From 'Nostoc azollae' 0708 (GTDB lineage: Bacteria > Cyanobacteriota > Cyanobacteriia > Cyanobacteriales > Nostocaceae), in contig NC_014248.1 in assembly GCF_000196515.1 (NCBI RefSeq), positions 2,287,001 through 2,351,000 of the forward strand: a stretch of 64,000 nucleotides of DNA, read 5' to 3'. Under the pieces are notes generated by a model. The model did not search any database, was not told the origin of the DNA, and saw nothing but the letters and a program-made list of their open reading frames with translations. The number at the start of each line of letters is the position of its first letter. The stretch's first letter is position 1. Made by a program: the position numbers and the translations under genes. Of this stretch, positions 1 through 8,891 are shown piece by piece.

Positions 1-48
1 AGTCGGTTGCAATTACAATAAGTAGGTGGGTATTAAAAATTGTCGTTG

Positions 49-92
49 AAAAAAACCCTGCCATTCTCTTTAAATAAGTAAAAAATGGCAGG
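49..92 (-). terminator. Rho-independent terminator of the response regulator gene
   Basis: CCTGCCATT (57-65) pairs with AATGGCAGG (84-92). Read on the minus strand, the stem is followed by a run of seven T (complement of the A run at 49-55). It lies about 70 bp past the stop codon of the minus-strand gene at 163-741, where that transcript should end. Confidence 0.7.
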
Positions 93-162
93 TGTTGTCA
101 ATCTATAGAGCTTTCATCGACTGAAGTATTTTCGGTGGCAAAGATAATAGAAACAGCTAACA

Positions 163-741
163 CTACTTAATTTTCTGTTTAATAAATGTCACAACCTGAG
201 TTAACTGTTTCTTCAAACTATAAATTTCTGCTTGCATTTTAGCGATTTTTTCATTTAGAGCCTGAATTTCTGCGGAAGAAACACCTTCTCTAGAACCTGG
301 TTTTGCTGAAACTGATTCTTTTGGGAGGGGAGTGATTCCTGGGGTGTTAATTTCTGGACGGCCTTTTTTAGTAGCCTTAGCCATAGCTGACTTGATTGCA
401 CTAATCAGCTGTCTCTGGTCAAAAGGCTTGTTAAGAAATTCAAAATATTCAAATGGTTCAGGGATTTTTTCTGTTATCTCTTCCTTGCGACCAGACATAA
501 TCACTAAAGGAATTTTCTTTAATTCTGAGTTGGCCTGAATTTTTTGGAAAACTTCCCAGCCACTCATTTTCGGTAATATAAAATCCAACATGATCAGGCT
601 GACTTTTTCATTTAGGATCAGATTATATCCTTCTAAACCGTCTTTTGCTTCCAATACCTCAAAATTGCCCGGAGGTAACATTTCTCGTACTTTTACCCTA
701 ACAACTGTAGTGTCATCGATAACTAAAATTTTGTTGGCCAC
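163..741 (-). CDS. Single-domain response regulator with C-terminal coiled coil
   Basis: Receiver domain at residues 4-120 with the acidic pair D9/D10, phospho-acceptor D53 in MLDFILP, S83 and K105 in NKPF. No DNA-binding output domain follows. The rest is a Pro/Lys/Ser linker (about 121-155) and a predicted amphipathic helix or coiled coil (about 157-190, AEIQALNEKIAKMQAEI), suggesting signalling by protein contact. The start gives MANKILVIDD, the normal receiver N-terminus. A partner kinase is not adjacent. Receiver proteins of this shape occur in cyanobacterial motility and phosphorelay systems, but which system this one serves cannot be told. Confidence 0.85.
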   Translation of the reverse strand: MANKILVIDDTTVVRVKVREMLPPGNFEVLEAKDGLEGYNLILNEKVSLIMLDFILPKMSGWEVFQKIQANSELKKIPLVIMSGRKEEITEKIPEPFEYFEFLNKPFDQRQLISAIKSAMAKATKKGRPEINTPGITPLPKESVSAKPGSREGVSSAEIQALNEKIAKMQAEIYSLKKQLTQVVTFIKQKIK

Positions 742-1195
742 GACTGATTACTCTACCAAAGACTATAAGTTTAGATGGCTGATTTGCCGCTTGACATTAA
801 GAATCCTCCCACTATATACAAGATTTATGTAAATTGGGGGAGAGTATATTTCTGTATAATTGCCGAAATCGCAAGTCCTTTGTACAATTTTTGCTTGCGT
901 TGTGGTTACTTGTTAGTAAGCTATTACTACATTTACTTTTTTGACTGCTCCCGAACCTGAAGGTACAGGGATTTTTAAGCAGCTCAAAAAAGCACTATTC
1001 AAGGTGTGGTCAATGCACCTCTAGTAACTCCATTGAGATTTAACCCCAATGTGGTTGTTACTTTTCTCAAGCTTCGTGTTCCCTGTTACCTGTTATATAT
1101 TACTACAGGCTTTCAAGGTAAATTAAGGTGCTCAAGGATTTATACTAACCTATACTAGTATATCTTTATAGCTGTATTTTTTTTAGATAGCTGAA
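742..1195. other. Intergenic region upstream of lipA
   Basis: 454 bp between divergently oriented genes. It should hold promoters for both the minus-strand response regulator and lipA. Short open frames are present but none has family resemblance or a convincing ribosome site. I see no RNA gene or IS end here. Confidence 0.5.
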
Positions 1196-2110
1196 ATGTT
1201 TATGAGCTCTTCCAGAAACGTCGAACTCAAATCAGAAATTGCAGCAATACCTAGCTGGTTGCGTCGTTCTATTGGTAAGGCCAGTGAAATTTCCACTGTA
1301 CAACGTATTATTAAGCAGCGCCAACTTCATACCATTTGTGAAGAAGGCCGCTGTCCTAATCGGGGGGAGTGCTATGCCCAAAAGACTGCAACTTTTTTAC
1401 TTATGGGACCGACTTGCACACGGTCTTGTGCTTTTTGTCAAATAGATAAAGGTCATGCCCCTATGCCTGTAGATGTGGAAGAACCGCAAAAGGTGGCTGA
1501 GGCAGTACAGCTTTTGGGATTGCGCTATGTGGTACTGACTTCTGTAGCCCGTGATGATTTAGATGATGGAGGTGCAGGGCATTTTGTCAAAACTATGGAA
1601 ACGATTCGCCAAATCAACCCAGAAACACAAATTGAAGTGCTGACACCAGATTTTTGGGGTGGTACCGATGTCGGTGAGACTGGTCAAAAACGACGGATAG
1701 AAATGATTGTTACTGCCCAACCGGCTTGTTTTAATCATAATGTGGAGACGGTACGTAGATTAACTGGTCCTGTGAGACGAGGCGCAAAGTACGATCGCTC
1801 ATTAAGTGTATTGGCAACAGTAAAAAAAATTGATGTCCGTATTGCCACCAAGTCAGGTTTAATGCTGGGACACGGAGAAACTAGGGAGGAAATAATTGAA
1901 ACAATGGCGGATCTGCTGGCTGTGGGGTGCGATTGCCTAACATTAGGTCAATATATGCGCCCATCTTTGGAACATCTACCAGTTCAAAAATACTGGACAC
2001 CAGAAGAATTTGAGGAACTTAGGAAAATAGCTGAAGACATGGGCTTTAGTCATGTTTGTTCCGGTCCATTGGTCCGTAGTTCCTATCATGCGGGGTCAGT
2101 TGACAGTTAA
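1196..2110 (+). CDS. lipA: Lipoyl synthase
   Basis: Radical SAM enzyme that inserts two sulfurs into protein-bound octanoyl groups to make lipoyl cofactors of 2-oxoacid dehydrogenases and the glycine cleavage system. Both clusters are visible: the auxiliary [4Fe-4S] motif CX4CX5C (C48, C53, C59 in [12 protein letters not shown]) and the radical SAM motif CX3CX2C (C74, C78, C81 in CTRSCAFC). The family C-terminal RSSYHA element is present. At 304 residues it has normal length. The ATG at 1196 is followed in frame by another at 1202; either may be used. It stands alone, with no lipB next to it. Confidence 0.95.
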   Translation: MFMSSSRNVELKSEIAAIPSWLRRSIGKASEISTVQRIIKQRQLHTICEEGRCPNRGECYAQKTATFLLMGPTCTRSCAFCQIDKGHAPMPVDVEEPQKVAEAVQLLGLRYVVLTSVARDDLDDGGAGHFVKTMETIRQINPETQIEVLTPDFWGGTDVGETGQKRRIEMIVTAQPACFNHNVETVRRLTGPVRRGAKYDRSLSVLATVKKIDVRIATKSGLMLGHGETREEIIETMADLLAVGCDCLTLGQYMRPSLEHLPVQKYWTPEEFEELRKIAEDMGFSHVCSGPLVRSSYHAGSVDS

Positions 2111-2241
2111 CAGTTATCAGTTATCAGTGTCTCCCCAGTCCCCAGTCCCCAATCTTCACACAAATATTTTTAAAGATTCTGGGGAATTGGGGCTTCTGTT
2201 TGGTATTTGTTAAAAAGTCATCAAGTCAGGAGAACCAAATT
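2111..2241. repeat. Intergenic STRR-like repeats between lipA and psaX
   Basis: Contains CAGTTATCAGTTATCAGT and CCCCAGTCCCCAGTCCCC style heptanucleotide-type short tandem repeats, common between genes of Nostocales. The same CAGTTATCAGTTATCAGT unit recurs at 2391-2415 and 43938-43955. The psaX ribosome site AGGAGA (2228-2233) lies at the end. Confidence 0.55.
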
Positions 2242-2355
2242 ATGACCAAAGGTAAAGCTGCTAAACCTACCTACGCTTTCCGTACAGGTTGGGCGTTGTT
2301 ATTGTTGGCTATCAACTTTTTGGTAGCAGCTTATTACTTCCACATCATTGACTAG
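2242..2355 (+). CDS. psaX: Photosystem I subunit PsaX (4.8 kDa)
   Basis: A 37-residue ORF with one membrane helix (about residues 14-31, WALLLLAINFLVAAYYF) preceded by a basic N-terminus (MTKGKAAKPTYAFRTGWA). The sequence closely matches my memory of thermophilic cyanobacterial PsaX (KPTYAFRT...LLLAINFLVAAYYF). PsaX is a peripheral single-helix photosystem I subunit that contacts chlorophyll, found only in some cyanobacteria. AGGAGA sits 8 bp before the ATG. It is monocistronic; the inverted repeat at 2389-2468 probably ends its transcript. Confidence 0.88.
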   Translation: MTKGKAAKPTYAFRTGWALLLLAINFLVAAYYFHIID

Positions 2356-2388
2356 TTACTAAGTAGACTGGTGCTGCTGAAATCAGTG

Positions 2389-2468
2389 AACAGTTACCAG
2401 TTATCAGTTATCAGTGCATGGTGAGGCTTTTCAGCCCTTGATGTCACTGATAACTGGTAACTGTTAAA
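2389..2468. terminator. Large inverted repeat between convergent psaX and livH
   Basis: AACAGTTACCAGTTATCAG (2389-2407, followed by TTATCAGTG) is mirrored by CACTGATAACTGGTAACTG (2444-2462). The pair forms a long stem around a ~30 bp loop between two convergent genes. It is built of the STRR-like CAGTTATCAG unit and probably acts as a bidirectional terminator. No strong T-run follows, so termination is inference. Confidence 0.5.
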
Positions 2469-3333
2469 TCGTGCCTTTGAATAAACCTTTGGGACGGATT
2501 AGCAATACTAAAATCATGATTAATAAGGCTATGCCTTGTTTGTACTGTGAACCCAGCCAAGGGGTGCTGACTTCTTGAACAATGCCAATGATAAAAGCAG
2601 CTGTGATCGCACCGTAAGGGTTGCCGATACCTCCTAAAATTACGGAAGCAAATAAGGGGAGAATCAAAAACCAACCCATATTTGGTCTGACAGCAGTAAT
2701 TAAACCGTACATACTACCGCCTAAAGAAGTTAAAGTACCACCAATTACCCAAGTCCAGAGAATTACTCTATCAACGTTAATGCCAGAGACTCTAGCTAAG
2801 TCTAAATCATCAGCTACTGCTCGCATGGCTTTACCAATTTTGGTTTTTTGCAGTAAGTAGTGAAGCAACGAAATTGCTACTATTGATAACCCCAGTACCC
2901 ATAATTGATTTTGCGGTACTCTTATTTGACCCAATTCTAAAGCAGGGGTGACAGGGAGATTATAGTTTTGATTTTTACCACCCCAGATAAAAATAATGCC
3001 GTTGCGGAGAAATAAAGCCAGACCAATAGAAATAATGATCAGTGTAGTCGAAGTAGCCCGAATCGACCGCATTTTTGACCATAGTAATTTTTCTGCCAGT
3101 AACATTGCAGCTACTGTACCAACTACAGCTAAAATCATTGATAGCCAAATATTTACCCCCAGGGTATTTACCACCAGTGTTAAATAAGCTCCCAATGTAA
3201 GGAAATCACCGTGGGCAAAATTAGATAGCCGTAAAATTCCGTAGGTCAGGGTAAGTCCAACTGCTGCTAAGGCAATAATACTACCTACAGAAATTCCGTT
3301 AACTATTAATTGAGCTATTAGTTCTGTATCCAT
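2464..3333 (-). CDS. livH: Branched-chain/neutral amino acid ABC transporter permease, LivH/NatD type
   Basis: Inner-membrane permease of 289 residues with about eight hydrophobic helices. The LivH signatures near the N-terminus are clear: NGISVGSIIALAAVGLTLTY and ILRLSNFAHGDFLTLGAYL, plus the cytoplasmic EAA-like loop around ARVSGINVDRVI. In Nostoc sp. PCC 7120 the close homologue NatD belongs to the N-I neutral amino acid transporter with NatA, B, C and E encoded at scattered loci; the isolated position here fits that arrangement. No ATPase or binding protein is nearby. ATG at 3333 gives MDTELIAQLIVNG, the usual start. Confidence 0.88.
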   Translation of the reverse strand: MDTELIAQLIVNGISVGSIIALAAVGLTLTYGILRLSNFAHGDFLTLGAYLTLVVNTLGVNIWLSMILAVVGTVAAMLLAEKLLWSKMRSIRATSTTLIIISIGLALFLRNGIIFIWGGKNQNYNLPVTPALELGQIRVPQNQLWVLGLSIVAISLLHYLLQKTKIGKAMRAVADDLDLARVSGINVDRVILWTWVIGGTLTSLGGSMYGLITAVRPNMGWFLILPLFASVILGGIGNPYGAITAAFIIGIVQEVSTPWLGSQYKQGIALLIMILVLLIRPKGLFKGTI

Positions 3334-3515
3334 TGTTATTAGTTAGCATGAAAAAAATCAGTGTGACTTTTTTAGAAAAGTCTGTAATTAAGTGTTACAA
3401 TCGGCACTGTCAATTATAATTGACAATTAAAAAGGATTTATCCGTTTATATACATAAAAAAAATCCAGTTCGCATTTTCCTGCCAAGCTCAGTTTCTTTG
3501 GCCGTCTAGTTCACC

Positions 3516-5357
3516 ATGCAGCAACCTTCAAGTTTACCAGAACAGAACTCACAGATAGACGGAACGCCAACTCTTTTGCAAACAATCCAGCAACTGCGGG
3601 ATGACTTGTGGTTAGAAAGTAGCTTGAATCAGTTGCAAAGCCGATTGTATGAATGCCTGCTTTCAGCTGCTAACACTATGTCACAGGTGATAACCCCAGA
3701 AGCAGAGATTTTTCAAACCGTTGTAAATGAACTGCATCAGGCTTTAAATGGCAGTTGGATAGGGTGTACGCATTGTGCCGTAGGCATAGCTCAATGTCAA
3801 CCACAAGAAAAAAACGGTAGAATTTGTTATGTTTCTAGGTTTTCTACCGTGGAAACACGAACTACAGAAATTAGCTATAAACAACGGACAAAGCTGGAGT
3901 TTAAATTAGACGCTGCTATCAGATTAGAAGATTTACAGCAAATGGAGAGACAAAAACCACGGATTGCTTGGCCTTTAGTTGATGATTCTAGAGATGTGAT
4001 GGCATGGCTAATTATTGCCACAGCTAAACCACGCGATCATCGTGAGCAAATTCATCCATTACAGATTCAACTGCGATCACAATTAATCACAAAGACAATC
4101 CAGCACTTTAATACAGCCTTAGCACAACTGAGGCAAATTCAATTTTGGCAACAACGTTGTCAACAGTTAGCTAACTTTAATCAGGAACTAGAACGCACCA
4201 ATCAACTCAAAAACCAGTTTCTGGCCAATACCAGCCACGAAATTCGCACCCCGCTTAGTTCTATTATTGGATTCACCCATCTACTGCTGGCACAAGGTTA
4301 CGAACCAGAAAGACAACGCCATCAAGAATATTTACACATCATCCAATCTAGTGGTAAGCATTTGCTAGACCTGATTAACGATATTTTGGATCTCTCTAAA
4401 ATTGAAGCTAACCAACTAGAAGTGCAATGGGAAATAGTCGAAGTATCAACATTATGCCGTAATGTTTTAGCTTTGGTAAAAGAGAAAGCTGCTAACAAAG
4501 GGTTGAAACTACGGTTGGAAATAGAGAATGATGTCACAAATTTAGTAGTCGATCCCTTGCGACTCAAGCAAATGCTATTAAATTTATTATTTAACGCTGT
4601 AAAATTTACAAATTTAGGAAGTGTTGGTTTACGGGTATCTATAAAAGATTTATACTTACGATTTTCAGTTTGGGATACTGGTATTGGCATTTCCCAGGAA
4701 AACCAAACACGCTTGTTTCGTCCCTACAGTCAAATTATTAATCCTGGTGCTGGAAGCAATGAAGGTAGCGGTTTGGGGTTAGTGGTGACACAGCAACTTG
4801 CAGAAATTCATGGTGGTTATTTAGAATTGGAATCAGCAATTGATCAAGGTTCATGTTTTACCATTGTCCTTCCTCTCAAGCCACAGGGGAGAGCTTCGGA
4901 AGCTATCGATATCAAGGCAGAAGAAGATTCAGAAATTAGTCAGGAGGTGAAAAAATATTCTGATTCCCAATCTTCTTCTCGTATATTCATAAATACCTCA
5001 CGAGTAATTTTATTGGTAGAAGATGATTTAGCCAATTCCGAATTAATAAGAGTTTATCTTGGTAGATTGGGTTATCAAGTAACTTGTGTTAAGAATGCTC
5101 AGGAAATGTGGACAATGCTGCCACAAATAGAACCAGCAGTTATTTTAATGGATGTGAGTCTACCAAATGCCAATGGTTTGAACTTGGTAAAACAACTCAG
5201 AGACAATATTGAATATCAGCAGATACCAATAATTGCTCAAACAGCAATGACAATGAAAGGAGATAGAGAAACTTGTCTAGCCGCCGGTGTGGATGACTAT
5301 ATTTCTAAACCTATAGATTTACAACTTTTAGGTAGTATAGTGGCAAAATATAGCTAA
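3516..5357 (+). CDS. Hybrid sensor histidine kinase/response regulator
   Basis: 613 residues. Residues 1-220 form an N-terminal input region without membrane segments, possibly a divergent GAF domain, ending in a coiled stretch (about 205-235). HisKA follows with phospho-acceptor H241 in NTSHEIRTPL, then HATPase_c with N-box LLFNAVKFT, G1 box WDTGIGI and G2 box GSGLGL. A C-terminal receiver (about 495-613) carries D546 in LMDVSLP and K598 in SKP. The protein is soluble and should autophosphorylate and pass phosphate to its own receiver. The ligand is unknown and no dedicated partner is adjacent. Confidence 0.9.
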   Translation: MQQPSSLPEQNSQIDGTPTLLQTIQQLRDDLWLESSLNQLQSRLYECLLSAANTMSQVITPEAEIFQTVVNELHQALNGSWIGCTHCAVGIAQCQPQEKNGRICYVSRFSTVETRTTEISYKQRTKLEFKLDAAIRLEDLQQMERQKPRIAWPLVDDSRDVMAWLIIATAKPRDHREQIHPLQIQLRSQLITKTIQHFNTALAQLRQIQFWQQRCQQLANFNQELERTNQLKNQFLANTSHEIRTPLSSIIGFTHLLLAQGYEPERQRHQEYLHIIQSSGKHLLDLINDILDLSKIEANQLEVQWEIVEVSTLCRNVLALVKEKAANKGLKLRLEIENDVTNLVVDPLRLKQMLLNLLFNAVKFTNLGSVGLRVSIKDLYLRFSVWDTGIGISQENQTRLFRPYSQIINPGAGSNEGSGLGLVVTQQLAEIHGGYLELESAIDQGSCFTIVLPLKPQGRASEAIDIKAEEDSEISQEVKKYSDSQSSSRIFINTSRVILLVEDDLANSELIRVYLGRLGYQVTCVKNAQEMWTMLPQIEPAVILMDVSLPNANGLNLVKQLRDNIEYQQIPIIAQTAMTMKGDRETCLAAGVDDYISKPIDLQLLGSIVAKYS

Positions 5358-5568
5358 TTATCAGAATCAGGATTTGCAGGATTTACAAGATGAAGATATT
5401 TGATTACTTTCCATTTAGGAAAATAATGACTATTGAGAATATTTTGAGGAGTAAAATAGAGAAACTTGAATTGCGATATCATTTCTGGACCAAGTATGGG
5501 AACGAAGGAACTGATTAATGATTACAATAGTAGTGGTCAGGTGTTATTAGTTTTGGGAGGATGGAGAA

Positions 5569-6390
5569 ATGACACTAACAGAAAAACTAGAACAAGTAAA
5601 ACATTTATTTGTGGAAATGGGGCAGGCTTTGATAGCCTACTCAGGGGGAGTTGATAGTACATTAGTGGCCAAGATTGCTTATGATCTGTTGGGCGATCGC
5701 GCTTTGGCTGTAACTGCGGTCTCCCCTTCCCTACTACCAGAAGAATTAGCAGACGCAACAGCACAAGCAGCAACTATTGGCATAGCCCATAAAATCGTCC
5801 AGAGTCACGAGATGGAAAATCTCAATTACACCTCTAACCCTATAAACCGTTGCTATTTTTGCAAAAGTGAATTGCACGACACACTCAACCCATTAGTATT
5901 AGAGTTAGGATATTCTTATGTAGTAGATGGGGTCAATGCAGATGATTTGCATGATTATCGCCCCGGAATTCAAGCAGCAAAAGAAAGAGGTGCGCGATCT
6001 CCCCTAGCAGAAATAGGTGTCACAAAAGCCGAAGTTCGTCAACTTTCTCAACAACTCGGATTACCTTGGTGGGATAAACCACCCCAACCATGTTTAAGTT
6101 CTCGCTTTCCCTACGGCGAAGAAATTACCATAGCCAAATTACACCGAGTCGGTAGAGCAGAAATCTATTTACGAAATCTGGGTTGGGAGAATTTACGGGT
6201 ACGTTCAGAAGGTAATACAGCCAGAATAGAATTGCCACCAGAGAAAATTCAAGATTTCATCTTAACTACAGATTTACCCACTCTCCTGAGTACATTTCAG
6301 AATTTAGGATTTATCTACGTCACGTTAGATTTAGAAGGTTATCGAAGCGGCAAGTTAAATCAAGTCTTACAACAGATTGCAGCCAGATGA
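5569..6390 (+). CDS. larE: ATP-dependent sulfur transferase LarE family
   Basis: PP-loop ATPase with SGGVDST at residues 25-31. LarE activates the carboxylate of the nickel-pincer precursor and supplies sulfur for the NPN cofactor of lactate racemase-type enzymes. Three cysteines stand out: C95 and C98 in NRCYFCK, and C175 in PCLSSRFPYG at the position of the sacrificial cysteine of classical LarE. A three-cysteine set is the pattern described for [4Fe-4S]-type LarE, so this copy may be catalytic rather than sacrificial. GGAGAA lies just before the ATG. No larB or larC is in the window. Confidence 0.85.
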   Translation: MTLTEKLEQVKHLFVEMGQALIAYSGGVDSTLVAKIAYDLLGDRALAVTAVSPSLLPEELADATAQAATIGIAHKIVQSHEMENLNYTSNPINRCYFCKSELHDTLNPLVLELGYSYVVDGVNADDLHDYRPGIQAAKERGARSPLAEIGVTKAEVRQLSQQLGLPWWDKPPQPCLSSRFPYGEEITIAKLHRVGRAEIYLRNLGWENLRVRSEGNTARIELPPEKIQDFILTTDLPTLLSTFQNLGFIYVTLDLEGYRSGKLNQVLQQIAAR

Positions 6391-6519
6391 AGAGCCAAAC
6401 TTAATTAATTTCTTTCTTATACCCACAGGGTTTTGCGACTAACTCCTCATAGCGCAGCATGGCGTAAGCCATACTTCTGAACTCCTCATACCTCACAAAC
6501 CTTGAGCAACCTTATATTA

Positions 6520-7340
6520 GAGAGGTCTGAAAATTTAGAAAGGAGTCTGTATCTGGCTTTCCATAGTGTTAAGATGAGGAAAGAGCCAAGGAAGGAAGCA
6601 GGGTTGGGAATAGTTACGGATAGTTCCTATCCATGAAGATGTTGATGACTAATTCATAACTGACCTCATATCCATAACATTTATGAAATGGGCAAAACTA
6701 ATGAACCAATTCCTAATGTAATGTAACTAAACTACAAATAGTTAGTAAGAATTACTTGTGAGTAAATTGGGGAATCCAGGGGAAATGTTTGTTGAGGTAC
6801 CCGGAATATTTTTACAAGTCTAATGACCTGTTCAACAAAAATCCCCTTGGTGGAAAACTCTTTGTTTCCTGCCTTTTATTCTGAGACGCCATGGCATAAT
6901 CGCTATCATGTTTTTCTACCTGTTCAAGGAGACTAGGAGGGAAAACATTTTGTAATATCTCTAACCAGTAATGAAATGTGTCCTTTGCTTCCGTTTTCTA
7001 TATACCGAAATGGAAACCTAAAACCTCAAATGTTAGAATTTTCCTCCAATAGAACAAGGATAGACATACCTGTTCTTTTATCTCTAGTTTCCCTTTCCCC
7101 CATGCTCCTTTCTGATTTATACCTATGTTGTTACTTTCTATGTCACCTTGAAGTTTCTTATGCTGCATTTCAGCTCGGGCTAACAAGTCTTGAAACTGAT
7201 GGTTAGTTATTCCCAGTATTTGTTTTCTACGATGTGGATATTCTTGAATATAGTTAATTTAGTGGATTTTTCCTTTTGGTACACCCTCAAAATTCCCTTC
7301 TACCATTTTTTTGGCACCAAGTTGATTTTCCTGACAGGTC
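6520..7340 (-). mobile_element. IS5-like element, copy 1 (decayed transposase)
   Basis: About 820 bp with imperfect inverted ends (GAGAGGTCTGAAAATTT on the left, GACCTGTCAGGAAAATC on the right strand) flanked by TA on both sides. The minus-strand transposase is visible as LTFEVLGFHFGI, then a stop, KTEAKDTFHYWLEILQNVFP and SLLEQVEKHDSDYAMA, the HTH_Tnp_4-type N-terminus of IS5-group transposases. Stops and frameshifts break it throughout. Two relatives lie at 13363-13807 and 46735-47568. The right end falls exactly in the stop codon of the SGNH hydrolase gene. Confidence 0.75.
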
Positions 7341-8458
7341 TATTCCATTTGTTGCAAGGCAAATCGCCATACATCATATCCTTCAGGTGATAAATGCACC
7401 CCATCAGTTGTTAAATCTGAACGCAAATTACCATCTAAGTCAGCAAACCAATTATTGATATTCAGATAATAAACGCCTTCCTGTTTCGCAATTAAAGCAA
7501 TTTTGGAATTGATATAACGAATCCGACGGTTAGAAATTTGGGCGTGGCTAACAGGCAGAATTGATTGCACCATAATCTGACTTTTTGGGTGAGTCTGACG
7601 CAAGCTGCGAATAATCCGGCGATGATTAATCAGAATTTTTTGGTCACTAGCACCCCTCAGCAAATCATTAATCCCAATCATCAGATAAATTACTTCTGGG
7701 CGTGTTGTCGAAAATGCTGACAATCTTCTCAATACACCTTCAGACCTATCTCCAGATATCCCTTGATTCAGCCACAATTTACCAGTAGGGAGTTTTCCTT
7801 TAGGAAACCACATACTCAAAGAATCACCCACCAAAATACTCAAACGATTTTTACCCTGACCTTGAGAAATTGCCCTAGCTTCCATAGCTAATAAGCTTTT
7901 CCAGTCTTCATAACTAAGTTTCTGTTGCTTAACTGACTTCGACAAAGACTGTAAATCATCATCATCCACACGAGTGTATATCTGACCAGTCTTCAGGGAC
8001 GCTAATCGGAGATAGTACATTTGACTTCCAGATACTAAACTTTGCTTAGTTTTTTGAGAACTGAAGCTTAGTGAAGTTTTTTTAGGCTTGGGCAAAACGT
8101 AGTTAGTTAACTCTGCTAACAAGATGTCAACACCAGAAGTAATTTTCTGACCTACTTTTAGCTGCGAACCATCTGATACTGATATAAATTGACTGCTAAA
8201 TTCTGGATGAGAGATAACTTTGTCACGTACTCGTGGCTGTAAGCTTGCTGGTTTGGAAGGAACTTGACTACTGAATTCTGGTGAGGAAATATCAACATTA
8301 GAGATGACTTTTTTACCTACTGGCGACAGTGAACGTGCTTTTAAAGCATCCGGCAAACCAGTATTTTCTGGAGCGATACTCGATATCTTTGGGAGATCAG
8401 ATGTTGGTACTGTCAATCCTGTTAACAAGCTGGCTGCCAACAGATAAGGTTCATTCAT
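7340..8458 (-). CDS. SGNH/GDSL-type hydrolase, exported or surface-associated
   Basis: 372 residues. Residues 200-371 form an SGNH hydrolase fold: block I GDS with S213, block III GIND (residues 262-265), and the catalytic DxxH dyad D351/H354 in TTDGVHLS. The first 200 residues are low-complexity, rich in Ser, Lys and Pro, with a repeated SSPEFSSQVPSKP-like motif; the N-terminus MNEPYLLAASLLTG is only weakly signal-like. Known family members are esterases, lipases and carbohydrate deacetylases; the substrate is unknown. The TAG stop straddles the TA target and first base of the IS5-like insertion. Confidence 0.8.
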   Translation of the reverse strand: MNEPYLLAASLLTGLTVPTSDLPKISSIAPENTGLPDALKARSLSPVGKKVISNVDISSPEFSSQVPSKPASLQPRVRDKVISHPEFSSQFISVSDGSQLKVGQKITSGVDILLAELTNYVLPKPKKTSLSFSSQKTKQSLVSGSQMYYLRLASLKTGQIYTRVDDDDLQSLSKSVKQQKLSYEDWKSLLAMEARAISQGQGKNRLSILVGDSLSMWFPKGKLPTGKLWLNQGISGDRSEGVLRRLSAFSTTRPEVIYLMIGINDLLRGASDQKILINHRRIIRSLRQTHPKSQIMVQSILPVSHAQISNRRIRYINSKIALIAKQEGVYYLNINNWFADLDGNLRSDLTTDGVHLSPEGYDVWRFALQQME

Positions 8459-8678
8459 TGTTTTTTATTTCCTTGCAAGTACTTGCTGCTTTTCCATATG
8501 ACAGCCTGACCTGGCTGAATTCAGGAAAATTTTACTTTGCTGATGCCGTATCAATATCCCCCACCAGAATGTTATTTTGCATCTTTGAGTATCAAAAGGG
8601 ACTACCAAGAAAAATGTTAAATTTTTTTATATATACAATAACGTCGTTTAAAGTGCTAAGATTTATGCGAAGTCATTA

Positions 8679-8891
8679 ATGTTTCCATTTAATTCCGTGG
8701 CTAGAGCTAGTACTGCTATTGGTGTCAGTCCAATAATTAAAGAGATTGTGCAAAAACAGGCACATTCTACCCGTCTGACGTTGAAAGAGGTTATCCTCAT
8801 GGGGATGTTAGCAATTGACAGACTTGATGATCAAAGTCGTCAAGAGTTGGCAGATCAAGTCCATCAAATGCAAGTGACTGGTGACATCTGA
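8679..8891 (+). CDS. Small hypothetical helical protein
   Basis: 70 residues, no membrane segment, predicted mostly helical, with an acidic C-terminus (RLDDQSRQELADQVHQMQ). I do not recognise the family. Codon use looks coding and it is the only sizeable frame between the SGNH gene (minus) and the eroded region to the right. The start is ATG at 8679 without a strong Shine-Dalgarno sequence. It could be a small regulator or antitoxin-like protein, but nothing in the sequence proves that. Confidence 0.5.
   Translation: MFPFNSVARASTAIGVSPIIKEIVQKQAHSTRLTLKEVILMGMLAIDRLDDQSRQELADQVHQMQVTGDI

Noticed and set aside
5466-5654. 62-codon ORF overlapping larE
   Set aside because: Out of frame with a well supported larE start and without family resemblance.
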